Assembly (NCBI GenBank): GCA_958496175.1
Contig: OY292277.1
Span: 5,704,001 to 5,768,000 of the forward strand
Origin: Sisyra terminalis
Lineage: Eukaryota; Arthropoda; Insecta; Neuroptera; Sisyridae
Length of the DNA stretch: 64,000 nt
Direction of reading: 5' to 3'
Shown: in pieces, positions 14,601 through 28,404 of the stretch
Layout: every line of letters begins with the position of its first letter
Numbering within the stretch: the first letter of the stretch is position 1
Notes under the pieces: model-generated
What the model was told of the DNA's origin: nothing
Seen by the model: the letters and a program-made list of their open reading frames with translations, nothing else
Databases searched by the model: none
Translations under genes and position numbers: made by a program

Positions 14601-17014
14601 CGTCTCTCCCTCTTAGTGGGAAGTATGCATCCCTTAAACTGCATGTTCAACCCTTAAACGTGGTTTGTTTTGGGAACAATTTGCACAGCATGTACTGATA
14701 GCCTTGTACTTTCGATTGGCATCCTAAAAAAAATTTTTTTTAATCTGACCATTTTCGTGAAAATTCAACGATGGTTAACCCACGGTTTTTTTTGGCGAAA
14801 AATCATTTTGTTTCGAAATCGAAAAATATTGTTATATTATCGTTCTATACATTGTCACGAACCCGAAACTGCCTTTGGTTCGAAAATCATCCCTTATATA
14901 ACGATTGTACAAGCAATTGTTGAAGAAGCCACGTTCGTCTCTCCCTCTTAGTGGGAAGTATGCATCCCTTAAACTGCATGTTCAACCCTTAAACGTGGTT
15001 TGTTTTGGGGAAAATTTGCACAGCATGTACTGATAGCCTTGTACTTTCGATTGGCATCCTAAAAAAAATTTTTTTTAATCTGACCATTTTCGTGAAAATT
15101 CAACGATGGTTAACCCACGGTTTTTTTTGGCGAAAAATCATTTTGTTTCGAAATCGAAAAATATTGTTATATTATCGTTCTATACATTGTTACGAAACCG
15201 AAACTGCCTTGGGTTCGAAAATCAGCCCTTATATAACGATGGTACAAGCAATTGTTGAACAAGCCACGTTCGTCTCTCCCTCTTAGTGGGAAGTATGCAT
15301 CCCTTAAACTGCATGTTCAACCCTTAAACGTGGTTTGTTTTGGGAACAATTTGCACAGCATGTACTGATAGCCTTGTACTTTCGATTGGCATCCTAAAAA
15401 AAATTTTTTTTAATCTGACCATTTTCGTGAAAATTCAACGATGGTTAACCCTCGGTTTTTTTTGGCGAAAAATCATTTTGTTTCGAAATCGAAAAATATT
15501 GTTATATTATCGTTCTATACATTGTTACGAAACCGAAACTGCCTTGGGTTCGAAAATCAGCCCTTATATAACGATGGTACAAGCAATTGTTGAACAAGCC
15601 ACGTTCGTCTCTCCCTCTTAGTGGGAAGTATGCATCCCTTAAACTGCATGATCAACCCTTAAACGTGGTTTGCTTTGGGAAAAATTTGCACAGCATGTAC
15701 TGATAGCCATGTACTTTCGATTGGCATCCTAAAAAAAATTTTTTTTAATCTGACCAGTTTCGTGAAAATTCAACGATGGTTAACCCACGGTTTTTTTTGA
15801 CGAAAAATCATTTTGTTTCGAAATCGAAAAATATTGTTATATTATCGTTCTATACATTGTTACGAAACCGAAACTGCCTTGGGTTCGAAAATCAGCCCTT
15901 ATATAACGATGGTACAAGCAATTGTTGAACAAGCCACGTTCGTCTCTCCCTCTTAGTGGGAAGTATGCATCCCTTAAACTGCATGTTCAACCCTTAAACG
16001 TGGTTTGTTTTGGGAACAATTTGCACAGCATGTACTGATAGCCTTGTACTTTCGATTGGCATCCTAAAAAAAATTTTTTTTAATCTGACCATTTTCGTGA
16101 AAATTCAACGATGGTTAACCCACGGTTTTTTTTGGCGAAAAATCATTTTGTTTCGAAATCGAAAAATATTGTTATATTATCGTTCTATACATTGTTACGA
16201 AACCGAAACTGCCTTGGGTTCGAAAATCAGCCCTTATATAACGATGGTACAAGCAATTGTTGAACAAGCCACGTTCGTCTCTCCCTCTTAGTGGGAAGTA
16301 TGCATCCCTTAAACTGCATGTTCAACCCTTAAACGTGGTTTGTTTTGGGAACAATTTGCACAGCATGTACTGATAGCCTTGTACTTTCGATTGGCATCCT
16401 AAAAAAAATTTTTTTTAATCTGACCATTTTCGTGAAAATTCAACGATGGTTAACCCACGGTTTTTTTTGGCGAAAAATCATTTTGTTTCGAAATCGAAAA
16501 ATATTGTTATATTATCGTTCTATACATTGTTACGAAACCGAAACTGCCTTGGGTTCGAAAATCAGCCCTTATATAACGATGGTACAAGCAATTGTTGAAC
16601 AAGCCACGTTCGTCTCTCCCTCTTAGTGGGAAGTATGCATCCCTTAAACTGCATGTTCAACCCTTAAACGTGGTTTGTTTTGGGAACAATTTGCACAGCA
16701 TGTACTGATAGCCTTGTACTTTCGATTGGCATCCTAAAAAAAATTTTTTTTAATCTGACCATTTTCGTGAAAATTCAACGATGGTTAACCCACGGTTTTT
16801 TTTGGCGAAAAATCATTTTGTTTCGAAATCGAAAAATATTGTTATATTATCGTTCTATACATTGTTACGAAACCTAAACTGCCTTGGGTTCGAAAATCAG
16901 CCCTTATATAACGATGGTACAAGCAATTGTTGAACAAGCCACGTTCGCCTCTCCCTCTTAGTGGGAAGTATGCATCCCTTAAACTGCATGTTCAACCCTT
17001 AAACGTGGTTTGTT
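11655..17014 (+). repeat. Satellite block of the GGGAACAATTTGC type, with a 7-unit duplication
   Basis: Nearly every monomer carries GGGAACAATTTGC instead of GGGAAAAATTTGC, together with GTGAAAATTCAACG and usually ACGAAACCG. The first two units (11,655 with CGGTTTGTTTTGG; 11,990 with GGCGCCGTAAAAAA and TTCTAATTTG) recur in the same order at 14,000 and 14,335, a shift of 2,345 bp or seven monomers. The rest of the block is highly homogenised. Confidence 0.8.
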
Positions 17015-18689
17015 TTGGGGAAAATTTGCACAGCATGTACTGATAGCCTTGTAATTTCGATTGGCATCCTAAAAAAAATTTTTTTTTATCTGACCATTTT
17101 CGTGAAAAATCAACGATGGTTAACCCACGGTTTTTTTTGGCGAAAAATCATTTTGTTTCGAAATCGAAAAATATTGTTATATTATCGTTCTATACATTGT
17201 TACGAAACCGAAACTGCCTTGGGTTCGAAAATCAGCCCTTATATAACGATGGTACAAGCAATTGTTGAACAAGCCACGTTCGCCTCTCCCTCTTAGTGGG
17301 AAGTATGCATCCCTTAAACTGCATGTTCAACCCTTAAACGTGGTTTGTTTTGGGGAAAATTTGCACAGCATGTACTGATAGCCTTGTAATTTCGATTGGC
17401 ATCCTAAAAAAAATTTTTTTTTATCTGACCATTTTCGTGAAAAATCAACGATGGTTAACCCACGGTTTTTTTTGGCGAAAAATCTTTTTGTTTCGAAATC
17501 GAAAAATATTGTTATATTATCGTTCTATACATTGTTGCGAAACCGAAACTGCCTTGGGTTCGAAAATCAGCCCTTATATAACGATGGTACAAGCAATTGT
17601 TGAACAAGCCACGTTCGTCTCTCCCTCTTAGTGGGAAGTATGATTCCCTTCAACTGCATGTTCAACCCTTAAACGTGGTTTGTTTTGGGAAAAATTTGCA
17701 CAGCATGTACTGATAGCCTTGTACTTTCGATTGGCCTCCTAAAAAAAATTTTTTTGATCTGACCATTTTCGTGAAAAATCAACGATGGTTAACCCACGGT
17801 TTTTTTTGGCGAAAAATCTTTTTGTTTCGATATCGAAAAATATTGTTATATTATCGTTCTATACATTGTTACGAACCCGAAACTGCCATTGGTTCGAAAA
17901 TCATCCCTTATATAACGATGGTACAAGCAATTGTTGAAGAAGCCACGTTCGTCTCTCCCTCTTAGTGGGAAGTAGGCATCCCTTAAACTGCATGTTCAAC
18001 CCTTAAACGTGGTTTGTTTTGGGAAAACTTTGCACAGCATGTACAGATAGCCTTGTACTTTCGATTGGCATCCTAAAAAAAATTTTTTTTAATCTGACCA
18101 TTTTCGTGAAAATTCAACGATGGGTTACCCCACGGTTTTTTTTGGCGAAAAATCTTTTTGTTTCGAAATCGAAAAATATTGTTATATTATCGTTCTATAC
18201 ATTGTTACGAACCCGAAACTGCCTTTGGTTCGAAAATCATCCCTTATATAACGATGGTACAAGCAATTGTTGAAGAAGCCACGTTCGTCTCTCCCTCTTA
18301 GTGGGAAGTATGCATCCCATAAACTGCATGTTCAACCCTTAAACGTGGTTTGTTTTGGGAAAAATTTGCACAGCATGTACTGATAGCCTTGTACTTTCGA
18401 TTGGCATCCTAAAAAAAATTTTTTTTAATCTGACCATTTTCGTGAAAAATCAACGATGGTTACCCCACGGTTTTTTTTGGCGAAAAATCTTTTTGTTTCG
18501 AAATCGAAAAATATTGTAATATTATCGTTCTATACATTGTTACGAAACCGAAACTGCCTTTGGTTCGAAAATCATCCCTTATATAACGATGGTACATGCA
18601 ATTGTTGAAGAAGCCTCGTTAGTCTCTCCCTCTTAGTGGGAAGTAGGCATCCCTTAAACTGCATGTTCAACCCTTAAACGTGGTTTGTT
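17015..18689 (+). repeat. Five-unit mosaic satellite segment, duplicated 9,715 bp downstream
   Basis: A distinctive run of five monomers: two with TTTTTTTTATCTG and GTAATTTCG, one with ATTGTTGCGAAACC and TATGATTCCC, one with TTTTTTTGATCTG, CGATATCG and CTGCCATTGG, one with GGGAAAACTTTGC and GATGGGTTACCCC, then one with CATCCCATAAACTGC. The same run recurs at 26,730-28,404, a shift of 9,715 bp or 29 monomers. A shorter third copy covers about 21,035-21,540 and then switches to another variant. This shows exchange across long distances inside the array. Confidence 0.85.
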
Positions 18690-21600
18690 TTGGGAAAAAT
18701 TTGCACAGCATGTACTGATAGCCTTGTACTTTCGATTGGCATCCTAAAAAAAATTTTTTTTAATCTGACCATTTTCGTGAAAATTCAACGATGGTTAACC
18801 CACGGTTTTTTTTGGCGAAAAATCATTTTGTTTCGAAATCGAAAAATATTGTTATATTATCGTTCTATACATTGTTACGAAAGCGAAACTGCCTTGGGTT
18901 CGAAAATCAGCCCTTATATAACGATGGTACAAGCAATTGTTGAAGAAGCCACGTTCGTCTCTCCCTCTTAGTGGGAAGTATGCATCCCTTAAACTGCATG
19001 TTCAACCCTTAAACGTGGTTTGTTTTGGGAACAATTTGCACAGCATGTACTGATAGCCTTGTACTTTCGATTGGCATCCTAAAAAAAATTTTTTTTAATC
19101 TGACCATTTTCGTGAAAATTCAACGATGGTTAACCCACGGTTTTTTTTGGCGAAAAATCATTTTGTTTCGAAATCGAAAAATATTGTTATATTATCGTTC
19201 TATACATTGTTACGAAACCGAAACTGCCTTGGGTTCGAAAATCAGCCCTTATATAACGATGGTACAAGCAATTGTTGAACAAGCCACGTTCGTCTCTCCC
19301 TCTTAGTGGGAAGTATGCATCCCTTAAACTGCATGTTCAACCCTTAAACGTGGTTTGTTTTGGGAACAATTTGCACAGCATGTACTGATAGCCTTGTACT
19401 TTCGATTGGCATCCTAAAAAAAATTTTTTTTAATCTGACCATTTTCGTGAAAATTCAACGATGGTTAACCCACGGTTTTTTTTGGCGAAAAATCATTTTG
19501 TTTCGAAATCGAAAAATATTGTTATATTATCGTTCTATACATTGTTACGAAACCGAAACTGCCTTGGGTTCGAAAATCAGCCCTTATATAACGATGGTAC
19601 AAGCAATTGTTGAAGAAGCCACGTTCGTCTCTCCCTCTTAGTGGGAAGTATGCATCCCTTAAACTGCATGTTCAACCCTTAAACGTGGTTTGTTTTGGGA
19701 ACAATTTGCACAGCATGTACTGATAGCCTTGTACTTTCGATTGGCATCCTAAAAAAAATTTTTTTTAATCTGACCATTTTCGTGAAAAATCAACGATGGT
19801 TACCCCACGGTTTTTTTTGGCGAAAAATCTTTTTGTTTCGAAATCGAAAAATATTGTAATATTATCGTTCTATACATTGTTACGAAACCGAAACTGCCTT
19901 TGGTTCGAAAATCATCCCTTATATAACGATGGTACAAGCAATTGTTGAAGAAGCCACGTTCGTCTCTCCCTCTTAGTGGGAAGTATGCATCCCTTAAACT
20001 GCATGTTCAACCCTTAAACGTGGTTTGTTTTGGGAACAATTTGCACAGCATGTACTGATAGCCTTGTACTTTCGATTGGCATCCTAAAAAAAATTTTTTT
20101 TAATCTGACCATTTTCGTGAAAATTCAACGATGGTTAACCCACGGTTTTTTTTGGCGAAAAATCATTTTGTTTCGAAATCGAAAAATATTGTTATATTAT
20201 CGTTCTATACATTGTTACGAAACCGAAACTGCCTTGGGTTCGAAAATCAGCCCTTATATAACGATGGTACAAGCAATTGTTGAAGAAGCCACGTTCGTCT
20301 CTCCCTCTTAGTGGGAAGTATGCATCCCTTAAACTGCATGTTCAACCCTTAAACGTGGTTTGTTTTGGGAACAATTTGCACAGCATGTACTGATAGCCTT
20401 GTACTTTCGATTGGCATCCTAAAAAAAATTTTTTTTAATCTGACCATTTTCGTGAAAAATCAACGATGGTTACCCCACGGTTTTTTTTGGCGAAAAATCT
20501 TTTTGTTTCGAAATCGAAAAATATTGTAATATTATCGTTCTATACATTGTTACGAAACCGAAACTGCCTTTGGTTCGAAAATCATCCCTTATATAACGAT
20601 GGTACAAGCAATTGTTGAAGAAGCCACGTTCGTCTCTCCCTCTTAGTGGGAAGTATGCATCCCTTAAACTGCATGTTCAACCCTTAAACGTGGTTTGTTT
20701 TGGGAACAATTTGCACAGCATGTACTGATAGCCTTGTACTTTCGATTGGCATCCTAAAAAAAATTTTTTTTAATCTGACCATTTTCGTGAAAATTCAACG
20801 ATGGTTAACCCACGGTTTTTTTTGGCGAAAAATCATTTTGTTTCGAAATCGAAAAATATTGTTATATTATCGTTCTATACATTGTTACGAAACCGAAACT
20901 GCCTTGGGTTCGAAAATCAGCCCTTATATAACGATGGTACAAGCAATTGTTGAACAAGCCACGTTCGCCTCTCCCTCTTAGTGGGAAGTATGCATCCCTT
21001 AAACTGCATGTTCAACCCTTAAACGTGGTTTGTTTTGGGGAAAATTTGCACAGCATGTACTGATAGCCTTGTAATTTCGATTGGCATCCTAAAAAAAATT
21101 TTTTTTTATCTGACCATTTTCGTGAAAAAACAACGATGGTTAACCCACGGTTTTTTTTGGCGAAAAATCTTTTTGTTTCGAAATCGAAAAATATTGTTAT
21201 ATTATCGTTCTATACATTGTTGCGAAACCGAAACTGCCTTGGGTTCGAAAATCAGCCCTTATATAACGATGGTACAAGCAATTGTTGAACAAGCCACGTT
21301 CGTCTCTCCCTCTTAGTGGGAAGTATGATTCCCTTCAACTGCATGTTCAACCCTTAAACGTGGTTTGTTTTGGGAAAAATTTGCACAGCATGTACTGATA
21401 GCCTTGTACTTTCGATTGGCCTCCTAAAAAAAATTTTTTTGATCTGACCATTTTCGTGAAAAATCAACGATGGTTAACCCACGGTTTTTTTTGGCGAAAA
21501 ATCTTTTTGTTTCGATATCGAAAAATATTGTTATATTATCGTTCTATACATTGTTACGAAACCGAAACTGCCTTTGGTTCGAAAATCATCCCTTATATAA

Positions 21601-24600
21601 CGATGGTACATGCAATTGTTGAAGAAGCCTCGTTAGTCTCTCCCTCTTAGTGGGAAGTAGGCATCCCTTAAACTGCATGTTCAACCCTTAAACGTGGTTT
21701 GTTTTGGGAAAAATTTGCACAGCATGTACTGATAGCCTTGTACTTTCGATTGGCATCCTAAAAAAAATTTTTTTTTAATCTGACCATTTTCGTGAAAATT
21801 CAACGATGGTTAACCCACGGTTTTTTTTGGCGAAAAATCATTTTGTTTCGAAATCGAAAAATATTGTTATATTATCGTTCTATACATTGTTACGAAACCG
21901 AAACTGCCTTGGGTTCGAAAATCAGCCCTTATATAACGATGGTACAAGCAATTGTTGAACAAGCCACGTTCGTCTCTCCCTCTTAGTGGGAAGTATGCAT
22001 CCCTTAAACTGCATGTTCAACCCTTAAACGTGGTTTGTTTTGGGAACAATTTGCACAGCATGTACTGATAGCCTTGTACTTTCGATTGGCATCCTAAAAA
22101 AAATTTTTTTTAATCTGACCATTTTCGTGAAAATTCAACGATGGTTAACCCACGGTTTTTTTTGGCGAAAAATCATTTTGTTTCGAAATCGAAAAATATT
22201 GTTATATTATCGTTCTATACATTGTTACGAAACCGAAACTGCCTTGGGTTCGAAAATCAGCCCTTATATAACGATGGTACAAGCAATTGTTGAACAAGCC
22301 ACGTTCGTCTCTCCCTCTTAGTGGGAAGTATGCATCCCTTAAACTGCATGTTCAACCCTTAAACGTGGTTTGTTTTGGGGAAAATTTGCACAGCATGTAC
22401 TGATAGCCTTGTAATTTCGATTGGCATCCTAAAAACAATTTTTTTTTATCTGACCATTTTCGTGAAAAATCAACGATGGTTACCCCACGGTTTTTTTTGG
22501 CGAAAAATCTTTTTGTTTCGAAATCGAAAAATATTGTAATATTATCGTTCTATACATTGTTACGAAACCGAAACTGCCTTTGGTTCGAAAATCATCCCTT
22601 ATATAACGATGGTACATGCAATTGTTGAAGAAGCCTCGTTAGTCTCTCCCTCTTAGTGGGAAGTAGGCATCCCTTAAACTGCATGTTCAACCCTTAAACG
22701 TGGTTTGTTTTGGGAAAAATTTGCACAGCATGTACTGATAGCCTTGTACTTTCGATTGGCATCCTAAAAAAAATTTTTTTTAATCTGACCATTTTCGTGA
22801 AAATTCAACGATGGTTAACCCACGGTTTTTTTTGGCGAAAAATCATTTTGTTTCGAAATCGAAAAATATTGTTATATTATCGTTCTATACATTGTTACGA
22901 AACCGAAACTGCCTTGGGTTCGAAAATCAGCCTTTATATAACGATGGTACAAGCAATTGTTGAACAAGCCACGTTCGTCTCTCCCTCTTAGTGGGAAGTA
23001 TGCATCCCTTAAACTGCATGTTCAACCCTTAAACGTGGTTTGTTTTGGGAACAATTTGCACAGCATGTACTGATAGCCTTGTACTTTCGATTGGCATCCT
23101 AAAAAAAATTTTTTTTAATCTGACCATTTTCGTGAAAATTCAACGATGGTTAACCCACGGTTTTTTTTGGCGAAAAATCATTTTGTTTCGAAATCGAAAA
23201 ATATTGTTATATTATCGTTCTATACATTGTTACGAAACCGAAACTGCCTTGGGTTCGAAAATCAGCCCTTATATAACGATGGTACAAGCAATTGTTGAAC
23301 AAGCCACGTTCGTCTCTCCCTCTTAGTGGGAAGTATGCATCCCTTAAACTGCATGTTCAACCCTTAAACGTGGTTTGTTTTGGGGAAAATTTGCACAGCA
23401 TGTACTGATAGCCTTGTAATTTCGATTGGCATCCTAAAAAAAATTTTTTTTTATCTGACCATTTTCGTGAAAAATCAACGATGGTTACCCCACGGTTTTT
23501 TTTGGCGAAAAATCTTTTTGTTTCGAAATCGAAAAATATTGTAATATTATCGTTCTATACATTGTTACGAAACCGAAACTGCCTTTGGTTCGAAAATCAT
23601 CCCTTATATAACGATGGTACATGCAATTGTTGAAGAAGCCTCGTTAGTCTCTCCCTCTTAGTGGGAAGTAGGCATCCCTTAAACTGCATGTTCAACCCTT
23701 AAACGTGGTTTGTTTTGGGAAAAATTTGCACAGCATGTACTGATAGCCTTGTACTTTCGATTGGCATCCTAAAAAAAATTTTTTTTAATCTGACCATTTT
23801 CGTGAAAATTCAACGATGGTTAACCCACGGTTTTTTTTGGCGAAAAATCATTTTGTTTCGAAATCGAAAAATATTGTTATATTATCGTTCTATACATTGT
23901 TACGAAACCGAAACTGCCTTGGGTTCGAAAATCAGCCCTTATATAACGATGGTACAAGCAATTGTTGAAGAAGCCACGTTCGTCTCTCCCTCTTAGTGGG
24001 AAGTATGCATCCCTTAAACTGCATGTTCAACCCTTAAACGTGGTTTGTTTTGGGAACAATTTGCACAGCATGTACTGATAGCCTTGTACTTTCGATTGGC
24101 ATCCTAAAAAAAATTTTTTTTAAACTGACCATTTTCGTGAAAAATCAACGATGGTTACCCCACGGTTTTTTTTGGCGAAAAATCTTTTTGTTTCGAAATC
24201 GAAAAATATTGTAATATTATCGTTCTATACATTGTTACGAAACCGAAACTGCCTTTGGTTCGAAAATCATCCCTTATATAACGATGGTACAAGCAATTGT
24301 TGAAGAAGCCACGTTAGTCTCTCCCTCTTAGTGGGAAGTAGGCATCCCTTAAACTGCATGTTCAACCCTTAAACGTGGTTTGTTTTGGGAAAAATTTGCA
24401 CAGCATGTACTGATAGCCTTGTACTTTCGATTGGCATCCTAAAAAAAATTTTTTTTAATCTGACCATTTTCGTGAAAATTCAACGATGGTTAACCCACGG
24501 TTTTTTTTGGCGAAAAATCATTTTGTTTCGAAATCGAAAAATATTGTTATATTATCGTTCTATACATTGTTACGAAACCGAAACTGCCTTGGGTTCGAAA

Positions 24601-26729
24601 ATCAGCCCTTATATAACGATGGTACAAGCAATTGTTGAAGAAGCCACGTTCGTCTCTCCCTCTTAGTGGGAAGTATGCATCCCTTAAACTGCATGTTCAA
24701 CCCTTAAACGTGGTTTGTTTTGGGAACAATTTGCACAGCATGTACTGATAGCCTTGTACTTTCGATTGGCATCCTAAAAAAAATTTTTTTTAATCTGACC
24801 ATTTTCGTGAAAAATCAACGATGGTTACCCCACGGTTTTTTTTGGCGAAAAATCTTTTTGTTTCGAAATCGAAAAATATTGTAATATTATCGTTCTATAC
24901 ATTGTTACGAAACCGAAACTGCCTTTGGTTCGAAAATCATCCCTTATATAACGATGGTACAAGCAATTGTTGAAGAAGCCACGTTCGTCTCTCCCTCTTA
25001 GTGGGAAGTATGCATCCCTTAAACTGCATGTTCAACCCTTAAACGTGGTTTGTTTTGGGAACAATTTGCACAGCATGTACTGATAGCCTTGTACTTTCGA
25101 TTGGCATCCTAAAAAAATTTTTTTTTAATCTGACCATTTTCGTGAAAATTCAACGATGGTTAACCCACGGTTTTTTTTGGCGAAAAATCATTTTGTTTCG
25201 AAATCGAAAAATATTGTTATATTATCGTTCTATACATTGTTACGAAACCGAAACTGCCTTGGGTTCGAAAATCAGCCCTTATATAACGATGGTACAAGCA
25301 ATTGTTGAACAAGCCACGTTCGTCTCTCCCTCTTAGTGGGAAGTATGCATCCCTTAAACTGCATGTTCAACCCTTAAACGTGGTTTGTTTTGGGAACAAT
25401 TTGCACAGCATGTACTGATAGCCTTGTACTTTCGATTGGCATCCTAAAAAAAATTTTTTTTAATCTGACCATTTTCGTGAAAATTCAACGATGGTTAACC
25501 CACGGTTTTTTTTGGCGAAAAATCATTTTGTTTCGAAATCGAAAAATATTGTTATATTATCGTTCTATACATTGTTACGAAACCGAAACTGCCTTGGGTT
25601 CGAAAATCAGCCCTTATATAACGATGGTACAAGCAATTGTTGAACAAGCCACGTTCGTCTCTCCCTCTTAGTGGGAAGTATGCATCCCTTAAACTGCATG
25701 TTCAACCCTTAAACGTGGTTTGTTTTGGGAACAATTTGCACAGCATGTACTGATAGCCTTGTAATTTCGATTGGCATCCTAAAAAAAATTTTTTTTTATC
25801 TGACCATTTTCGTGAAAAATCAACGATGGTTAACCCACGGTTTTTTTTGGCGAAAAATCATTTTGTTTCGAAATCGAAAAATATTGTTATATTATCGTTC
25901 TATACATTGTTACGAAACCGAAACTGCCTTGGGTTCGAAAATCAGCCCTTATATAACGATGGTACAAGCAATTGTTGAAGAAGCCACGTTCGTCTCTCCC
26001 TCTTAGTGGGAAGTATGCATCCCTTAAACTGCATGTTCAACCCTTAAACGTGGTTTGTTTTGGGAACAATTTGCACAGCATGTACTGATAGCCTTGTACT
26101 TTCGATTGGCATCCTAAAAAAAATTTTTTTTAATCTGACCATTTTCGTGAAAAATCAACGATGGTTACCCCACGGTTTTTTTTGGCGAAAAATCTTTTTG
26201 TTTCGAAATCGAAAAATATTGTAATATTATCGTTCTATACATTGTTACGAAACCGAAACTGCCTTTGGTTCGAAAATCATCCCTTATATAACGATGGTAC
26301 AAGCAATTGTTGAAGAAGCCACGTTCGTCTCTCCCTCTTAGTGGGAAGTATGCATCCCTTAAACTGCATGTTCAACCCTTAAACGTGGTTTGTTTTGGGA
26401 ACAATTTGCACAGCATGTACTGATAGCCTTGTACTTTCGATTGGCATCCTAAAAAAAATTTTTTTTAATCTGACCATTTTCGTGAAAATTCAACGATGGT
26501 TAACCCACGGTTTTTTTTGGCGAAAAATCATTTTGTTTCGAAATCGAAAAATATTGTTATATTATCGTTCTATACATTGTTACGAAACCGAAACTGCCTT
26601 GGGTTCGAAAATCAGCCCTTATATAACGATGGTACAAGCAATTGTTGAACAAGCCACGTTCGTCTCTCCCTCTTAGTGGGAAGTATGCATCCCTTAAACT
26701 GCATGTTCAACCCTTAAACGTGGTTTGTT
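18690..26729 (+). repeat. Satellite block with 2-unit (670 bp) alternation
   Basis: Two monomer types alternate through much of this block. One has GTGAAAATTCAACG, GATGGTTAACCC and CTTGGGTTCG. The other has GATGGTTACCCCACGG, ATTGTAATATTATCG and CTTTGGTTCG. Examples of the pairs start at 19,360, 20,030, 23,715 and 24,385. A 3-unit step is seen between 22,710 and 23,715. The ATTGTAATATT change places a TAA in the recurrent frame, which is why alternate units lack the long open frame. Confidence 0.8.
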
Positions 26730-28404
26730 TTGGGGAAAATTTGCACAGCATGTACTGATAGCCTTGTAATTTCGATTGGCATCCTAAAAAAAATTTTTTT
26801 TTATCTGACCATTTTCGTGAAAAATCAACGATGGTTAACCCACGGTTTTTTTTGGCGAAAAATCATTTTGTTTCGAAATCGAAAAATATTGTTATATTAT
26901 CGTTCTATACATTGTTACGAAACCGAAACTGCCTTGGGTTCGAAAATCAGCCCTTATATAACGATGGTACAAGCAATTGTTGAACAAGCCACGTTCGCCT
27001 CTCCCTCTTAGTGGGAAGTATGCATCCTTTAAACTGCATGTTCAACCCTTAAACGTGGTTTGTTTTGGGGAAAATTTGCACAGCATGTACTGATAGCCTT
27101 GTAATTTCGATTGGCATCCTAAAAAAAATTTTTTTTTATCTGACCATTTTCGTGAAAAATCAACGATGGTTAACCCACGGTTTTTTTTGGCGAAAAATCT
27201 TTTTGTTTCGAAATCGAAAAATATTGTTATATTATCGTTCTATACATTGTTGCGAAACCGAAACTGCCTTGGGTTCGAAAATCAGCCCTTATATAAGGAT
27301 GGTACAAGCAATTGTTGAACAAGCCACGTTCGTCTCTCCCTCTTAGTGGGAAGTATGATTCCCTTCAACTGCATGTTCAACCCTTAAACGTGGTTTGTTT
27401 TGGGAAAAATTTGCACAGCATGTACTGATAGCCTTGTACTTTCGATTGGCCTCCTAAAAAAAATTTTTTTGATCTGACCATTTTCGTGAAAAATCAACGA
27501 TGGTTAACCCACGGTTTTTTTTGGCGAAAAATCTTTTTGTTTCGATATCGAAAAATATTGTTATATTATCGTTCTATACATTGTTACGAACCCGAAACTG
27601 CCATTGGTTCGAAAATCATCCCTTATATAACGATGGTACAAGCAATTGTTGAAGAAGCCACGTTCGTCTCTCCCTCTTAGTGGGAAGTAGGCATCCCTTA
27701 AACTGCATGTTCAACCCTTAAACGTGGTTTGTTTTGGGAAAACTTTGCACAGCATGTACAGATAGCCTTGTACTTTCGATTGGCATCCTAAAAAAAATTT
27801 TTTTTAATCTGACCATTTTCGTGAAAATTCAACGATGGGTTACCCCACGGTTTTTTTTGGCGAAAAATCTTTTTGTTTCGAAATCGAAAAATATTGTTAT
27901 ATTATCGTTCTATACATTGTTACGAACCCGAAACTGCCTTTGGTTCGAAAATCATCCCTTATATAACGATGGTACAAGCAATTGTTGAAGAAGCCACGTT
28001 CGTCTCTCCCTCTTAGTGGGAAGTATGCATCCCATAAACTGCATGTTCAACCCTTAAACGTGGTTTGTTTTGGGAAAAATTTGCACAGCATGTACTGATA
28101 GCCTTGTACTTTCGATTGGCATCCTAAAAAAAATTTTTTTTAATCTGACCATTTTCGTGAAAAATCAACGATGGTTACCCCACGGTTTTTTTTGGCGAAA
28201 AATCTTTTTGTTTCGAAATCGAAAAATATTGTAATATTATCGTTCTATACATTGTTACGAAACCGAAACTGCCTTTGGTTCGAAAATCATCCCTTATATA
28301 ACGATGGTACATGCAATTGTTGAAGAAGCCTCGTTAGTCTCTCCCTCTTAGTGGGAAGTAGGCATCCCTTAAACTGCATGTTCAACCCTTAAACGTGGTT
28401 TGTT
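26730..28404 (+). repeat. Second copy of the five-unit mosaic satellite segment
   Basis: Matches 17,015-18,689 unit by unit, including CTGCCATTGG, GATGGGTTACCCC and CATCCCATAAACTGC. Small private differences exist, such as ATATAAGGATGG near 27,297 and ATCCTTTAAACTG near 27,025. Its right part is also the beginning of the 14-unit repeat that follows. Confidence 0.85.
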
